A stretch of DNA of 64,000 bases from Edaphochlamys debaryana (lineage: Eukaryota > Chlorophyta > Chlorophyceae > Chlamydomonadales): assembly GCA_016858145.1 (NCBI GenBank), contig JAEHOE010000062.1, forward strand, positions 186,001 to 250,000, written 5' to 3'. Shown here one piece after another: positions 23,801 through 37,200 of the stretch. Position 1 is the stretch's first letter. Each line of letters opens with the position of its first letter. The position numbers and the translations under genes are program-made. The notes under the pieces were generated by a model. The model worked only from the letters and a program-made list of their open reading frames with translations, was not told the origin of the DNA and ran no database searches.

Positions 23801-26141
23801 CTGCCGCCTGCAAGAGGCTTTCACCAAGTTGTCCACGCCGCAACATGCTTATTCTTAATGGAGGCCTAAACGTGATTGATGACTTCACTTGCAGCCCCCT
23901 CCCACAGACCTCACCTTTGCTAGCAATGGCACTGTCCGATTGCCTGCCTCTCGCCCTGGCACTTGCCCGCCAAGCGCAATCCATCATGAACACTAAAGGA
24001 AAGCCCATCTGCCAACACGTGAGACAAAGACATCAGCTAGAGCCGGCCCTGCCGGCTAAAAGGTGCCACGACGGCATCAAGAAACGCTAGGGTGTGGGAC
24101 GCATGCTCTTGAAGGTGGTGGGATGACGGCAGTGATTTAAGCGCAGAACGTTCTATGCTGTGACCCGGAGGATCCATTATTGGGTGCCTGCACCGGCCAG
24201 CAGCAACATCAAGGGAATCCCGCAAGTATAGACAAGGATAGGAGCCAGCCTACGGATGATGCACGTCGCAGGGCCATTGCAGCACCAATTGCGCAGGCAG
24301 CAGCACCTTATGTCGCAGGGGGGGTAAAAGGTTAACCTCACCCGATCTCAACCCTCGTGGGATCCCGTCAGAAAGGTACACAACGGCCGAACAGAAGGAC
24401 GCACCCTCAGACTATAGTCATGCCCTGTATACGCCTGTACTGCTCTGCACTCGGCATCCGGTCTATGTACTGTGCAACCGGTCGAAACATTTTAATGCTA
24501 CGGGGCGCAATGCATGCCGCACCCTGCCCTACGCATCCGTAAAGCGACCCAGCCACTAATGCAAGCATTGCCGCAAAGCCCTGCCCCTGACTCTCCTACT
24601 TTGTTTGGTAGCGAACCACGTAACAACGCAAGGTGTGCACGAACCCCGGATAAGCCAGCCCTCGCTCATCAGCCGCGAGCAACCCTCCGGAAAGCGTCCT
24701 CGCAACAAAGACCTGCCATGGCCGAATAGGATCCCACAGCTCGCAGATGATCACATGAAGCTCGTAGCACACTGCATCTACCACGGCATGACCCGGCGTG
24801 ACTACAGTTCAGACAAGACTGCGAATGGGGCTCGTGCGTATGCCCCAGCCCGAGCCCCCCCGCCACCTACCGCCCGGACAGGAAGAGCCCGGCGAGTATC
24901 AGGAGGGGGGATGGAGCACACACGATCAAGGCCGACACTGCAGAGGTCACTTCGGCTAAATAAAGACGTGCACGCAGCCGCAGCCCGTTGACACACACCG
25001 GTGCGTGCAGCCCGACCCGCCCCAGCATCCCGGTGACACCAATCATTGCTTCGGCGGGGAGAGCCCTTGCTTAGGCCACTTGCCCACCAAACCCACCTTG
25101 CTAGTACGCTAGCTAGTGGTACAGCCACGACTTTAGGTACCATCAGCGCTCAGCACTTGCTGCATTCTCCAGGCAGCCAGACAGGCAGACACCTACCCTC
25201 ACCCACATCGCAAGGGGTTCGAACGGGCATGCCTCCACTAGGCCCAGCATAGAAAGCACTCGTCCACCACAGGTGAGCACCGACGGAAGCGACACTCACC
25301 ACCCCTTGAGCACAGGCGTAATAAAGATACGGTGGGGCTTGAAACACCCACAGCCGCGCCCGCCTTTCATAGCTCGCCGGCGCTCAGGCAGTCCAGTTGC
25401 CCCCCCCCCCCCCTGGTGAAGTGGCTTGGAGCAAACGCGGTGGGCAAAAGTCCATGAAGCATTGACTGTGAGCTGAGCAATTGAGCAGTTTAATCGCTTA
25501 AAAAAAAGCGCCCGCAACACCCACGGCCAATCCTGCGATGCCACCCAGCCGCCCGGGCCTCGACGCACCTTTGGCCTCAACCGCCAGCCGCAACTAGCTA
25601 CGCGCACCTTGCACCACATCCTTTCAGTATGCGTGGCGCTGCCCATACGATACAGCAAGCTCACGCCTCAATACGATTCTTCGCTCTACCCATTGATTGA
25701 CGCAGCGCTGCAGCAGTGCTGGTCGGCCATACCAGGATGGCCTATACAGCGCAACCATCGGCTATCGTCTCATCCTGTCTCATGCCCACCTTTGCCCCTG
25801 GTTGCAGCCACAGCCGGCAAGAGCGCCGCCCATACCCGCCTAAGGAACCTCTTGAATGCATGAACAGTCCTGGCAAAAGCCTGCCCCTGATGCTCGGCCT
25901 GCGTTCGCCCGATCCTTGGGACGAAGCCACCCAAGCAACCTGCCATCGTGAATTTGAAGCATGGCCAGAGGCGGCCCATGGACATTCGCGTTTTGTTGTC
26001 AGGACGTGCGTTGCCAAGCTTAGGAATATCAAGTGATGTGAGGAGCGTACAGGAGCGTAGAACCATTCAAGGTGTTATTGGCACCATTCGAGGCTCGAGT
26101 TGGAGACAGTCCTGCCTAGCGTGGAAAGTATCCACGCCGAC
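20869..26141. other. 5.3-kb convergent intergenic region
   Basis: This stretch separates the 3' ends of paralogues 1 and 2. Apart from the orphan fragment at 22488-22772 it shows no supported gene. Two diverged copies of a G-rich segment (ggtgggtgggt followed by variants of ggaacttt) start near 22950 and 23458. C-runs occur near 23525 and 25400. An old mobile element is possible, but no terminal repeat or transposase was recognised. Confidence 0.4.
22488..22772 (+). other. Orphan coding-like fragment
   Basis: This open stretch of about 95 codons reads like protein: it has mixed charged and hydrophobic residues, a motif LTPRWCKGADIEFLEGGGW, and a TGA stop at its end. No in-frame ATG lies upstream before sequence that looks non-coding, and I see no splice partner. 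I do not recognise it. It may be the last exon of an unseen gene or a fragment of a mobile element. Confidence 0.25.
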
Positions 26142-29100
26142 CTATGACGCGCGACGGAGACGCGAGAAGGACGTCGACGTAGCACCCCCTGTTGCGCCGG
26201 TCAGCACCGCCGCTGCCGCACTGGTACTCGCACCAGGCCCCGCCGGGCCCGAGGTGGGCCCCATGCCGAACAGCTCACTCACGAATGACCAGCGGCTTCT
26301 CGACTGCCTCGCCTCCGCCGCGCCGCCACTGGCGGCGACGGCCGCGGCGACGGCGGCGGAGCTGAGCGCGCCGCCGCTGCCGCTGCCACCGCCGCCGCCG
26401 CCGCCAGGTCCGACCAGCGCCAGTGCTAGCGCTTTGACGCCCACAGCACGAGACGCACCCATCGGTCCCTGCCCTGGAGTCGGCATGGGCGGCACTGGGT
26501 CCCTGAAGCTGGGCCCCTGACCCTCATCGCCCAGCAGATTGCCGTACTCGGTGTCGTACACGTGTGCGCTGTCCCCCACTCCCAACTCAGCCTCGGCGGC
26601 CTCCTGCAAAACCATGTCGGCGCCGCCAAACCCGGTGCCATGGCTGCTCAGCACGCCGCCCACGAGGCTGCCAATGTGGCCCGCCTTGTCGTACTGATCC
26701 GACGTGCACCGAGATCCGCCGTACGGCATCCCGGCCGCCTTCTCCGATCCGCCGTACTCCGAGGCGCCGTACTCGAGCTTGGCCAGGCTTTCGGCGCTGT
26801 CGTCTTCCGTGGGAGCATGGCTGCGACGAGAGGAGCCCGGCCCGTGGCGAAGCACGCGGCGGCTGGCGCGGCCCGGGCCTTCGAAGCCGCGACGGCCAGC
26901 GGCGCCGCTGCCGACAGAGCCTGGGCTGATGAGCTCCTCATTGGCGACGGTGACGGAGGCGACCTGGGCTAGCGGCGGCGGCGGCAGCTGGCGGCGCGTG
27001 ACGTCACCCAGGCTCGAGGTGCGTGGCAGGCCCATGCGGCTGAGTCGGTGCGGCGGCGTGACGGCGGTGCTGGCGGCGCCGCCAGGCCCGGTGCCGAGGC
27101 CGCCGGCGGCGGCCCAGGCCGCCGCCGCCGCCGGTCCCAGGCCCAGCCTCGAAGTGCCGCCGAGGCTGCGGCGCGTTGGAGACGTGCCGCCGGTGGCTGG
27201 CATGCCGACGACGGCGGCGGCGGAGCCGGGCCGCTGGTTGGGCGAGGAGGTGAGGATGGCCCGGGCGGAGGCGTGTGTGAACAGGTGCGAGGCACCAGCG
27301 GGCGGCGGTGCGGTGCGCTCGGGGTCCTCTCCCTCGGCGCTGCTTCCGTTGCTTCCGTTGCTGCCATTGCTGCGGTGAGGGATTGGGTGATCGAGGGAGG
27401 GGCAAAGACATCAAAGGGCTGCAGCGAACGAGGGACACCTTGTTCAAGCGGCTTGGGCAAAGCTTGCCGCCACTGCGCCCATCAACAATGAGGTCCATGT
27501 CCGCTTTTGGTCGCATTTTTATTGAAACTTCTCATTCCTACGCTCTGAGCCTCAACAGCGCATACACCCTCCCGCTGTGCGTCGACCCACGCGTTTCAAC
27601 ACACCTGCTGACATTGGCGAGGCTCTCCGCCAACAGCAGAGCGGGGTTACTCGACATCATCGCTGCCACCGCCGCCGTCGCCACCGCGCCGTCGCCGCCG
27701 CCGTCGCTGACCCCGCCGCCGCCGCGCTCTGTAGCGGCGGGTGCGTTGCTTTCCGCCGGGCCCTCCTCCACAAGGTCTAGGCCCGGCGGCAGGGCGACCG
27801 CGAATGGCGAGCCAGGCACTTCCTCAGCTGGCGTCGCCGGTCCCGCTGGCGGCGGCGCGGCGGCGGCGGCGGCAGCGGCGGCAGCGGCATCAGGCGCTGA
27901 CGGCCGGGCTCGTGGACCCGGCACCGCCGCATAACCGATTATGGTTCCGCCCCGCTGACGTGCGAGTGCCGCCGATGGAGTGGTCACAGCAGCGGCGGCA
28001 GCAGCAGCGCCAGCACCAGCGACCTCCGCCGCCGCCGCCGCCTCTGACTCCACTGCGGCGGCGGTGCCTGGGGGCAGCTCCCGACGGCCGCCGTTGCTGC
28101 GGCGGAGCACTCGGTCCCCGGCCAGCTCCAGCCCTGCCGCCGCCACCAGTGCTGCCGCCGCCGCCGCCGCCGCGTCCGTTCCAGTACTGCCGCCGAAAGC
28201 GCCGCCGGCTCCACTGAAGCGTGTGGTAGGCGCGTGAGCCGACACGGCCGTACGCAATGCCGCACCGTCGCTTAGTCCTGCCGCAGATTCGGGCGGCTGC
28301 CGCTGTTCAGACTCCGAGCGGAGGATGAAAAGCGTCTCCAACTGCACGGGCTGTACGGGCTGTACGGTGGACGGGATGTGCTCGCACGACACCATCTGCA
28401 TGGCCAGGTGAAGGGCGCCGGGCCTGGGCGGGCTCGGCCTGGGCCTGGCGTTCTCCAATGGCGCCACGAAGCTCGACGGGCCCGAAGCCTGCGGCGTAGC
28501 GGTGGCGGCGCCGGCGGCAGAGGTGGCGGCGGCGGCGCTGGCGACGGCGAAGGCCGAGGCGGGCACGGTGCAGGCCAAGGCGGCGACGGCGGAGGCCGGG
28601 GCGACGGCGGCGAAGGACGGGGCGACGGGGTCGGCCGGGCCTGTCATCACTGACGTCAGCACTCCCGGAGTGACGTAAGACGGTGGCTTTGGGCCGGACC
28701 TGGGAGGCAGCTGTGTCAGCGACGGCCCCTGCGCCCGCAGCTCCTCCATTCCACCTCTGAGAGGGAGCGGTGAGAGACCCGACGGCAGCGGCCAATCCAT
28801 GGAGGACAGATCGGACGGTACGACATGCCGTGCAGCGTGTAGATCTTGTGCGAGAGGCGCGTTCAGGGAGGGGTACGGCACTTGCGATGGGTCCACGGGG
28901 CGTCCCAGTGCCGCCGGCGGGTACGGGTATGGGAGCGGCGGCGGGGACGTGGGGCCCATGGGGGCGGGCGTGAACCTGGAAAGGCGGGGTAGCGGCATGG
29001 AGTGAGAAAACAAGTTGCTGTTGCAGTCACGCGGGTTGTCGCCGCAAGTCAGGTGGCACAACCTTGCCGTGTCGGGGCCCCGCGGGATTCCGTCCGGCGG

Positions 29101-31641
29101 AGCTGTGTGCCGCCCGCCCAGCGTGCGGCATCAATCAAGTTGACTCAATCAGTAGCCCTGCAGCGTTCTCGCCCGCTCACCTGGCCAGAAAGGCGCTGAG
29201 GCCGAGGTCCTCGTCGCCCATCAAGTTCCTGCGCCTGCCGTGCCGCGTGGGCGTACCAATGCGACCGCCCGCTCGTATTCCGCGCGACTCGTCTTCGGAG
29301 CTGGCGGCGCCGTCCATCCACCTCCCGCCTCCGCCTCCGCCACCGCCTCCGCCACCGCCGGCGCCGCCTCCGCCGCCGCCTCCGCCGCCGCCGCCGCCAG
29401 GGTTGGTGCTAAAGCCCAGGAGCGACGAGAAGGAGGTCTGGCGCGAGTGCTTGGTAAGGGCCGGATTGACGCGCAGAGCGCGGTAGGGGTGGGGCTGCGC
29501 ACCTGACACGGGACCGGGCGCAGCGGTGGCGCTGGGTGGGCCACCGCCAAAGCCGGAGGCCGTGCCCATGCTGCTCCCCAGACGGCTGCCGCGCGCGGTG
29601 CGGTATGACGTCTGCAGCGAGCCCTCTGCGAACCAGCAGAGGGTATCGGGTAGGAGGACAGGTGTTAGTCATGCCAGCGCATTGCTGCACCTGAAAGCCA
29701 GGGAGCCCTCCGGACCCGCTCAGGCGAGGGTCCGAGCCCAATAATAGCGCTGCCGTAGCATCAATTCACCTTAGCGAGCCCTTGCGCTAAAACCCACGTG
29801 GGCAGCACCCGAGGAGCTGAGCCCTGCACCGCCGTTCAACACAGTTCGGCCCCAACCTCTCAGGCCTGCGCCCGCGCCCGCTCGCTTCCCTGTGAGCCCG
29901 CTCCCAACGCATGCCCGCCCCTCTTCTCCCGCCCCTTTTCGCCCCAGTCCACTCACGCCTGTGCCAGCGCCGCCTGCCGCCGTCGTGGCTCGATTGCTCC
30001 ATGGCAGCAGCGGATCCCGTCCCCGTCCCCGCCCCTGCTCCCGCAGCCCCCGCCCCCGCTGCGCCCGGGCCACCGGCCCAGCTGACGCCCCCGCCGCCCG
30101 GTATCATCCCCTCCGCCCACTGGAGACCGCCGCCCGCCGTCGACGGCGCTCCACCCAGGCTGTCGCCACCTGGAAACGAGCTGACGTAGGTGTCTCCCGT
30201 CACGCGCCGGGGCAGGGCAGAGTCACTGGCATCGTCGTAGCTGCCCTCGGTCCAGCGACCCCACTTAATCGGACAGGGCGTGCCGCGGCGCAAGAGGATG
30301 GCGGGGTTGGTGGTGCGCGGGCTGGCCAGGCCGTCGCCAGGGGCGCTGGCGGCGCCTGGCGCGCTGGAGGAGGGGCCAGCGGCGGCGCCGCTCTCGCTGG
30401 TGGGCCGGATCAGCGGAGCGGGGCCGAAGCGCGCCCGCCGGCGGCGGTCGGTTGGCTCGTTGGCGCCCGAGCTCCTGTACGGCGCCGGCGCCAGCGTCGG
30501 CGCGGCGTCGCCCGTCGGCGTGGGCAGGCTAAGCGCCGGCGGCAGGGCCGGGCCGGGCCTCAGATCGGCGGAGGACCCGGCGTCCGCGTTGGCGGCTGCC
30601 GTCGCTGCCGCCGCGGCAGCAGCAGCAGCGGCGGCGGCTGCGGCAAACCCGAGGCCAGGGCGGGCCGCGCTGGGGCCGAACGCGGCCGCCTCCTCCGTGC
30701 CGCGGCCGTCGAACAGGCGGAGTCCATAAGGCGTGCGCTGTCGGACTAACAGCGCTCGGTTGCTCGTGCGCGGGCTCCTGAGGTGGCGCGCGATGTGCAC
30801 TACACGGACCGTGCCTCCGCCCGCGACCGGGCCCGCGGCGCCTGCGCCGGCTGTGCCCTCACGTTCACGCTCTGGCTCCCGCTCGCGCTCCCGCTCCATC
30901 CAGCCGCCGCCGCCGGCAAGGCCGCTGCTTCCATTCCCGCCACTGCCTCCGCTTCCGCCTATGCTTCCGGTGCCGCCGGCTCGTGCCGGCCGGGTCAGGG
31001 CTCGCTCGGGGGCGGGCTGCAGCTGCGAGAGCCATGGGGACGCGGGCTGGCGCGTGATCTGGCGGCGGGCAGTCTCGCTGTAGCCGCTTCCGCTGGGAGC
31101 GCGGATGGGGTAGGGCAGGTCGCTGAGGGCTTCGGGGCTGGGCAGGTGTCGAAGCGCGGAAGCTCGCGGCTGGAGGTCCGCCAAAAGGCGGCCAGGCCGC
31201 GGGCGGGCCGCGGGGGCCGGTAGCGGCAGAGGACCAAGTCCTGACGGCGGGCCATCATCTTGTATTGCCGACGTCCGCTGGTACGCTTCCGCTTCCAGCG
31301 CAGGCGACCGCGCATCTGCCTCTAAGGCTTGACTGCTAAGCTGCGAGCGTTCGCTCGCTTGCTGAGGGCTGATGGCTGACAAGCGTGCTTCGGCCCCGAC
31401 CGGGAGTGGGCTCGGAGCCTCGGGCCCGGCAACGACTAGTGGATTATCTTCAAGCTCGCTCCTGGGCTGAGCCTCTCCGCCCTCGGCCCGCCTTCCTCCA
31501 GACTCGTTTGGCAGCGCGCCCTGTAGGTAGCGACCACGGCCAACGCTGTTACCGGCGCCGCATCAACGTCTTCTGCATATTGAGCAGACCCCCCCGCCCT
31601 ACCTGGGGCGCCCAGCAACACAGGCGCCGAAGCCAGCTCAT
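26142..31641 (-). CDS. Unknown low-complexity family, paralogue 2
   Basis: This paralogue has exons 31641-31603, 31520-29957, 29625-29181, 28975-27542 and 27369-26142, all in phase and giving about 1569 residues. Exon 1 encodes MSWLRRLCCWAPQ, matching the short Cys-containing first exons of the other two members. Exon 2 carries an ETARRQI motif, NRALLVRQRTPYGLRLF, a second copy of that motif type (NPAILLRRGTPCPIKW) and an ERER-type charged run. Exon 3 has RALRVNPALTKHSRQTSFSS, a poly-Gly stretch, and RRRNLMGDEDLGLSAFLA at its end. Exon 4 is long and Ala-rich. Exon 5 has HRLSRMGLPRTSSLGDV and RSHAPTEDDSAESLAKLE, followed by a Gly/Ser-rich tail. No catalytic domain or membrane segment is visible. 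The gene is convergent with paralogue 1 across about 5 kb without a clear gene. Function is unknown; phosphorylation-type sites such as TEDDS are suggestive only. Confidence 0.72.
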
Positions 31642-34204
31642 GGGCTAGAGTTCTAGGGCATTGGTCACCAGAAATGCAAACAGGAGACGTCAAGGTGATG
31701 TCAACCTGTCAGTGGAAATGGTACACCAGCAACACAAGCTAGCCGCTCGGTGCAGGTAAATTTGTTCGGGTGCCGTACCGCGGACGGTTGCGTGGAGCCC
31801 CAGGTCGCACGCTTTAACCCTTCCCAAGTTCTTCGCGAGCAAAGCTACTTTCATAATTGGCTATGTTCCGGACCTGGGGCCGAACTTCAGGCTGTGACCG
31901 ACACAGTTGCACACTCCCAACAGCGAACATGCAGCGAACTAGATTCCGGTGGTAAGAGTGTGTACGGTGGTTGGTGCAGTCGACTAGGGTGAGAGTGCTT
32001 GTCAGCGCCTAAGCCCCAGCCGAGCGAAGTTCAGAAGCCGGTCGGTGCAGCTGCGTGCTCGCCGCCTGCGAGTCAGGGGGCCGAGCACACGAGACCACTC
32101 AAACGTGCGAGAGGTGCGAGGAAAGCACTCGCTGCGTTTCACGCTTTAGCGCGAAGCGACCCTGTTGTTAGGTAGGTCGGGGGCCCCGTTGCCGTGTTGG
32201 CGCGAGTCAACCCTGACTGGGCCGCGCAGGGCCTGCCCACCGTAAGCACACTTGCCGCGCTGGGAGCTCGCACACCCGGTGAGAACTCCTCCTGACGTAC
32301 GCTACAACGTATCGATTGCGTGCCTCCAGCCTCGTGGCACCTGCCCACCCGCCATCAAACTAACGCCAGCAGCGGCGGCGAAGCTAGCTTGCGTTGATGC
32401 CGGGACAACGCCGAGCGTGGATGTAGCTAGTGGTGAGGGGTACCGCGCTAATTGCTCGGGACGCGTGTGAGGGTTTAGCGGGGCCCAGGGTTCGGTGTGA
32501 GTACGGCGATGACTTGCGGGGAGTTCTATGCGTGCACGTGGGTCAGCAAGGTTTTGTACTGTTCTCGTGCCAATACCCACCACGTGTCACGTGCCGGGAG
32601 TAGCGGGCAAGGCGCAGGTAGGAGCCGGGATGCGTCCAGAGCGGATCCGAATGGGGCGCGCAGGCAAACAACCGCCACGTACGATGCTTTCATGGGCCAC
32701 AATGCGGCAGTGTCACACAGCGAGTCCCAGAGCACTGCACTGAACCATGAAGGCGCTGTCCCAGGTAGGGGAGCAGCCGAGTAGTTGACTGCTGTGAGTG
32801 GGCACTGCGTTGACGGAGTCAGAAACTTCGGGGCCACCCCCGCACATAGCACACACAATGGTGTGGGCATGGGGGCTTGGGTGCGTGGGATGGGGTGGGA
32901 TGGGGTGGGACGAGGTGGGAAGGGAAGGGTGCGGCCGCACAGGCCTGCCCCTTGCTGGAGACTTAAAAAGAGTGTGGGGGCTACTCACTCGAATCCCCTT
33001 CCCAGCGCCGCCTCAGGAGCGAAGGCTGCCTCACTTGAGAAGGGAGAGGGCCGGGCTGAAGCTACAAGCGGGCGAGCAGGCGGATGGACGAGTCCCTTGT
33101 CTATACATGTACCCTGCGCCCCAGCCATACGACGTGTCCGCGGCTCCGTGTCAACTCTCTCACCGGCTTTGTTCTTCCCGAGCAATGCTGTGTTGATGGT
33201 TAGCTAGTGGGCCACGGTGGGCCGGCGGGGTGGGTGTGGTGGGCGAGCGCAGCGAAAGTGCCAGGCTCTAAAATGAAGGCCTTAGTGGACTTACAAGGAG
33301 TGCGGGATACATGTGCCGGTAACTCGTACACGGATCCCGCTTTCGGCCTTGTTCACGCGTGTCAATGGCGGCACTCAGTCATGCCGCGGCGCGGTGGGTT
33401 GGGGCGGGGACGGGGTGCGTGTGGCCTGCGAGCGAGGCGGAGAGGGGGCAATGCTGACCGCGCAGCGGGGTCCCACCTCAAATGAGGGGCAGCCTCTGGG
33501 AATTTGAGGCATGCAGTTGGGCAGGCCTACCCTAACCAACCCAAGTCCACAACGTTGGGCGGTGGATGACCGCTCGTCCCGTCTTGCATGTTTTGGGGGG
33601 GGCGCCTTTGCATGCTGAGCGTGACAAAGCCCGTCTCGTCACCGGCCCCAGTCTTTTTTCCCCCCGAGCCTGGAACAGCGCGAAACGGCCATAAGGGTCA
33701 CGTGAAGCCAAGGGGTCAAGGGGGCCAAAGGATGAAGGGGACGTGGGTCCCTGTTGGACCTTCGAGCCGAAGGCGGGGTATGCTCGAAGCAGGGTGCACC
33801 CCGCCGTCACGCCATGCATGGGTCACGCCGCCGTCCGTCATGCCCTCTGGACCCGTCCGTGCCCTTACATCGCCCTCGTCAGCCAAACTTGCCGCGAACG
33901 GGTCACTTACCTGGCCGTCGGCCGATGTTGTCGAATCACCTAGCATCTTCTCGTACCTAAGGTCGGTCACTTAGTCCCGGCGATGCAGCCAAAACCATCC
34001 TGAAGCTCGTGAAGGTGACTGGTGACCGGTGACTTTGCCCTACGTGTGCTCCGCTCCCACGCTGGCATCAGTTACAATTTGCGGCAGTCCCGTGGACTTC
34101 TTGCGGCGTACGTACGTGGTCCCTGACACGCATGTTCGCTACTGCTCGGATTTCACATATACACATAGCTAGAGAGCTGCTGCCATGTATACTGGCAGAC
34201 CGGA
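31642..34204. other. Divergent intergenic region (paralogue 2 / kinase)
   Basis: This region lies between divergently transcribed genes and should include both promoters. It contains only short open frames without domain likeness and the small G-rich repeat near 32900. Confidence 0.4.
32887..32920. repeat. Short G-rich tandem repeat
   Basis: Three imperfect copies of a tgggatgggg-type unit lie in the intergenic stretch between paralogue 2 and the kinase. Confidence 0.7.
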
Positions 34205-37200
34205 ATGAGTTTTGGGAGTTCCGCACGCAGGCCGGCAGCAAGCTCCAGTTTCACAAGCAGTCGGCTTTGGGACCACGGCGGCGGCGTGCCGGATAGGGCA
34301 CTTGCGCCGGAGGTTTGTGGCTCCTGTCGGGCCAACCCTCAACTGTACTATAGTCTCCTCTCTTTTGTTCCGTGGCTGTGGGTTCTGGGTAGTGCCTCTT
34401 GCGCTGCCCAGCAGGCGCCCATAGTAGGTGTCCCAGGACAGGACAGGCGCCGTGTAAGGCCCGCACGCAGTAGGTGTCCTAGAACACCTCCGACTCCGTC
34501 ACTCTAGCAGGTGTCCTAGGACTACGCCGCTTGGGCAGGCTCGGTCTGTCGCTGTTCGGAATGGCCCCGAGCTTGTCGAGGCCTTTGCCAATGGCGACAT
34601 CAGCGAAATACTCATAGACTACGCATATGTGGACCTTGCTCCTCAGCACTTCGAGCGCTCAGGCTATGCCTTGTGAGGAAGTATGGCATTAAATGGGGCT
34701 CCAGAGGCAGGCTGCGGGGCGCCCAGCTGTTGAGCATGGAGCTCATTTGCTGAACGATAGCGAGGAGTATCGGCCGTGTGGTGCCACGCAATGACACGGT
34801 GATTCATCGTCCCCGTGCCCCCCGCAACCCCGCAGCCCCCGTGCCCCGCCCAGACCTGTACTCCTCGACCGCGATGTCGCCATTCGCGGAAGCCCCCGAC
34901 TAGCGATGCCGGCGGTGATGGCCTTGCGGGCCATTCACGTGGTAGGTGGAACACGTTACATGCAAAGGAGCATCCCGCCCAACGTTGCGCGCGTGGGGGG
35001 ACCCTCTAGCTACTTGCATGCCCTCATCAACCCTCATCAACCCATCAACAATCAAGCGACTTTCGCGTCGCTACGGTCCTCGCAGCTCTCTATCTAGGAC
35101 GGCGTCGGGCCACGCACCGTCATGCTCGCGCCGGCTGACGCCGTGGCTGCCTCATTTAATGCCACCCTTGCCTACAGCTGCAGCTGGCTCCAAATGTGAC
35201 GTTGCTTCTTGAGCGGCTGGTGTTGGCGGAAGTGTCAAACGGCCCGTGGCAGCAGGTAAGGCGAAGCCCGCGCTTGTGTCCTGGGCCTGGGCCAGTAAGC
35301 CCGAGCGAGCATAGCGGGGGAGGGTAGAGGCATGTAGGGGACCCGGCGGCTCGTAGCTGCCCAGGACTCCACGGCCACAGGCGGGCATGTCGTACACCGT
35401 ACGGCACAGGGGTGGACCTCGGGTCAGGACCTGAGCCACTCGGGAAGGAGGAGGGGAAGGAATGGATGCAGCGCTCAGAGCCGCAACCAGACTTACACAA
35501 ATTCATTCCGCGCTGTTTACCTGCCGTACCGGTACGCCATCAGGGGGCGTTGCGGACAGACATCTTCGTCGCGTCGGCGCCAGACGCGGTGGGGGCACAA
35601 TCGGCTTTGCACGGGTGCTGGATAATTATCGGTGAGTGCGGGACAGGTGTCAGGCAGTGACCATGCATACCGCCTTCGTGTGATGGACCTTGCGGTATCG
35701 CATTTGGGTCTGCAGCTGGGTCCCCATGTCTGCAGAACCGGGGAGCACCGTTGCGGCAGACAGGACCTTCTCTGACCCTCTGCGCGTGACCATTGTTACT
35801 CTCTCGCTGTGGACCCACGTCTCTTGACCCCACCGTGTGTCCCGCGCACCCACCACCCACGCATGTCAGCATCGGGCCCTCGGCCAGCACAAACTGCACC
35901 TGCGGCCTAATCTCTTACGCCACGTGTCCCCGTGTGTCTTGCGCAGGCATCTGCCCACCAGCCAGCTTCATGCTGCCGTTCCTCAGGTCTATGCCTGGGC
36001 CCATGGCCGCGAGTAGAGTGCGCTAGGGACGTATGAGCTGCAAACGTCTCAGCCCAGCTGTGTCAACGCCACGAGGTGGCCAGACGGGTCCGTGGTGCCC
36101 GCGGAGCAACGCTGCTGGGACTACCGGCTAAAGAGTGAGTACCGGTATCGATAAGGCACTTTGCGGTTTGTACGGCAGCCGGTACAATCCAGGGCGTAAC
36201 GTGATGACAGCAAATGCAGCTGCTGCCTGATGAGGCTCGTCGCCCTTGCATGCATGCATGCAAACACGCGCGCGCAGTTGTGGAGGCGGACGCCGGAGCC
36301 GTCTTCGTTTCCAAGGATGGACGCACCAGCGCCGGAAACTATGACCTCGTGCTGCAGAACACCACAGTGCTGTGCCAGACGTCAATGACTGAGGAGGTAG
36401 GTGCGTGGTTTTACGCTGCTTTGTGGGACGGGCCCCGAACGCACGCTGTATGTCAGTCACCCCGCCCTGGCCGCTTCCGTCCACGTCCTTGCGCTCACTC
36501 TCCCTGACGCCCCGCACCCGGCGCCCACGCCTCGACAGTGCCTCATGCGCAATGGCCCGAGCACCTGTATCGACGAATCTTTGGCCCGCTGGTTGCCGGA
36601 TATGGCCTGGTTTGACCGGTACATGCAAGAGTACGACGCCTCCCAGGCTGAGGCGTCGCAGCCGCGAGAGACACCGCCGCCCATGCGGCTGCCTTCGCCA
36701 GCCTCCGACTCGGGTCTGAGCACGGGCGCGCCTCTGCCCGTGCCCCTACCCGCGGTGGTGGAGGGGCAGGGAGGCACGGCAGCAGCCGAGGATGGGCATG
36801 ACGGCTCGGGCCCGTGGTCACGGGCGTGGCTGCGGGTGCCACGGCAGGTACGGCATTGTGCAGTAGTGCGGGGCTAGGGCGTACAGGGACGGACGGATGT
36901 GCGGGGGCCGCGCGTGGCGCGGTGAGAGGGGTACGGTGAAGAGGATGTGTGGTCTTTGGGTAAGCGGAGCAAGGGGTATGTCTGGTTGGGTTCTTGGCCT
37001 GTGGCGGGCTGCTAACATGTTTGCGCATCCTCGCTCCCTCCTCCCTGCACTGCATCTGCCACCGCCCTCATTGTGCAACCCCATCCAGGCGTGGTCCTGG
37101 CTTGCATCGTGGGGCTTGGTCTGTTCATCTTTTTGCGCCGGCGGAGGCGACTCGGAGGCGAGAATCAACCCGAAATTCCCGAAAGCGCGACCGCCAAGGA

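Noticed and set aside
33716..33970. An 84-codon minus-strand open frame as a small gene
   Set aside because: It has no ATG at the start of the frame, no splice partner and no recognisable motif.
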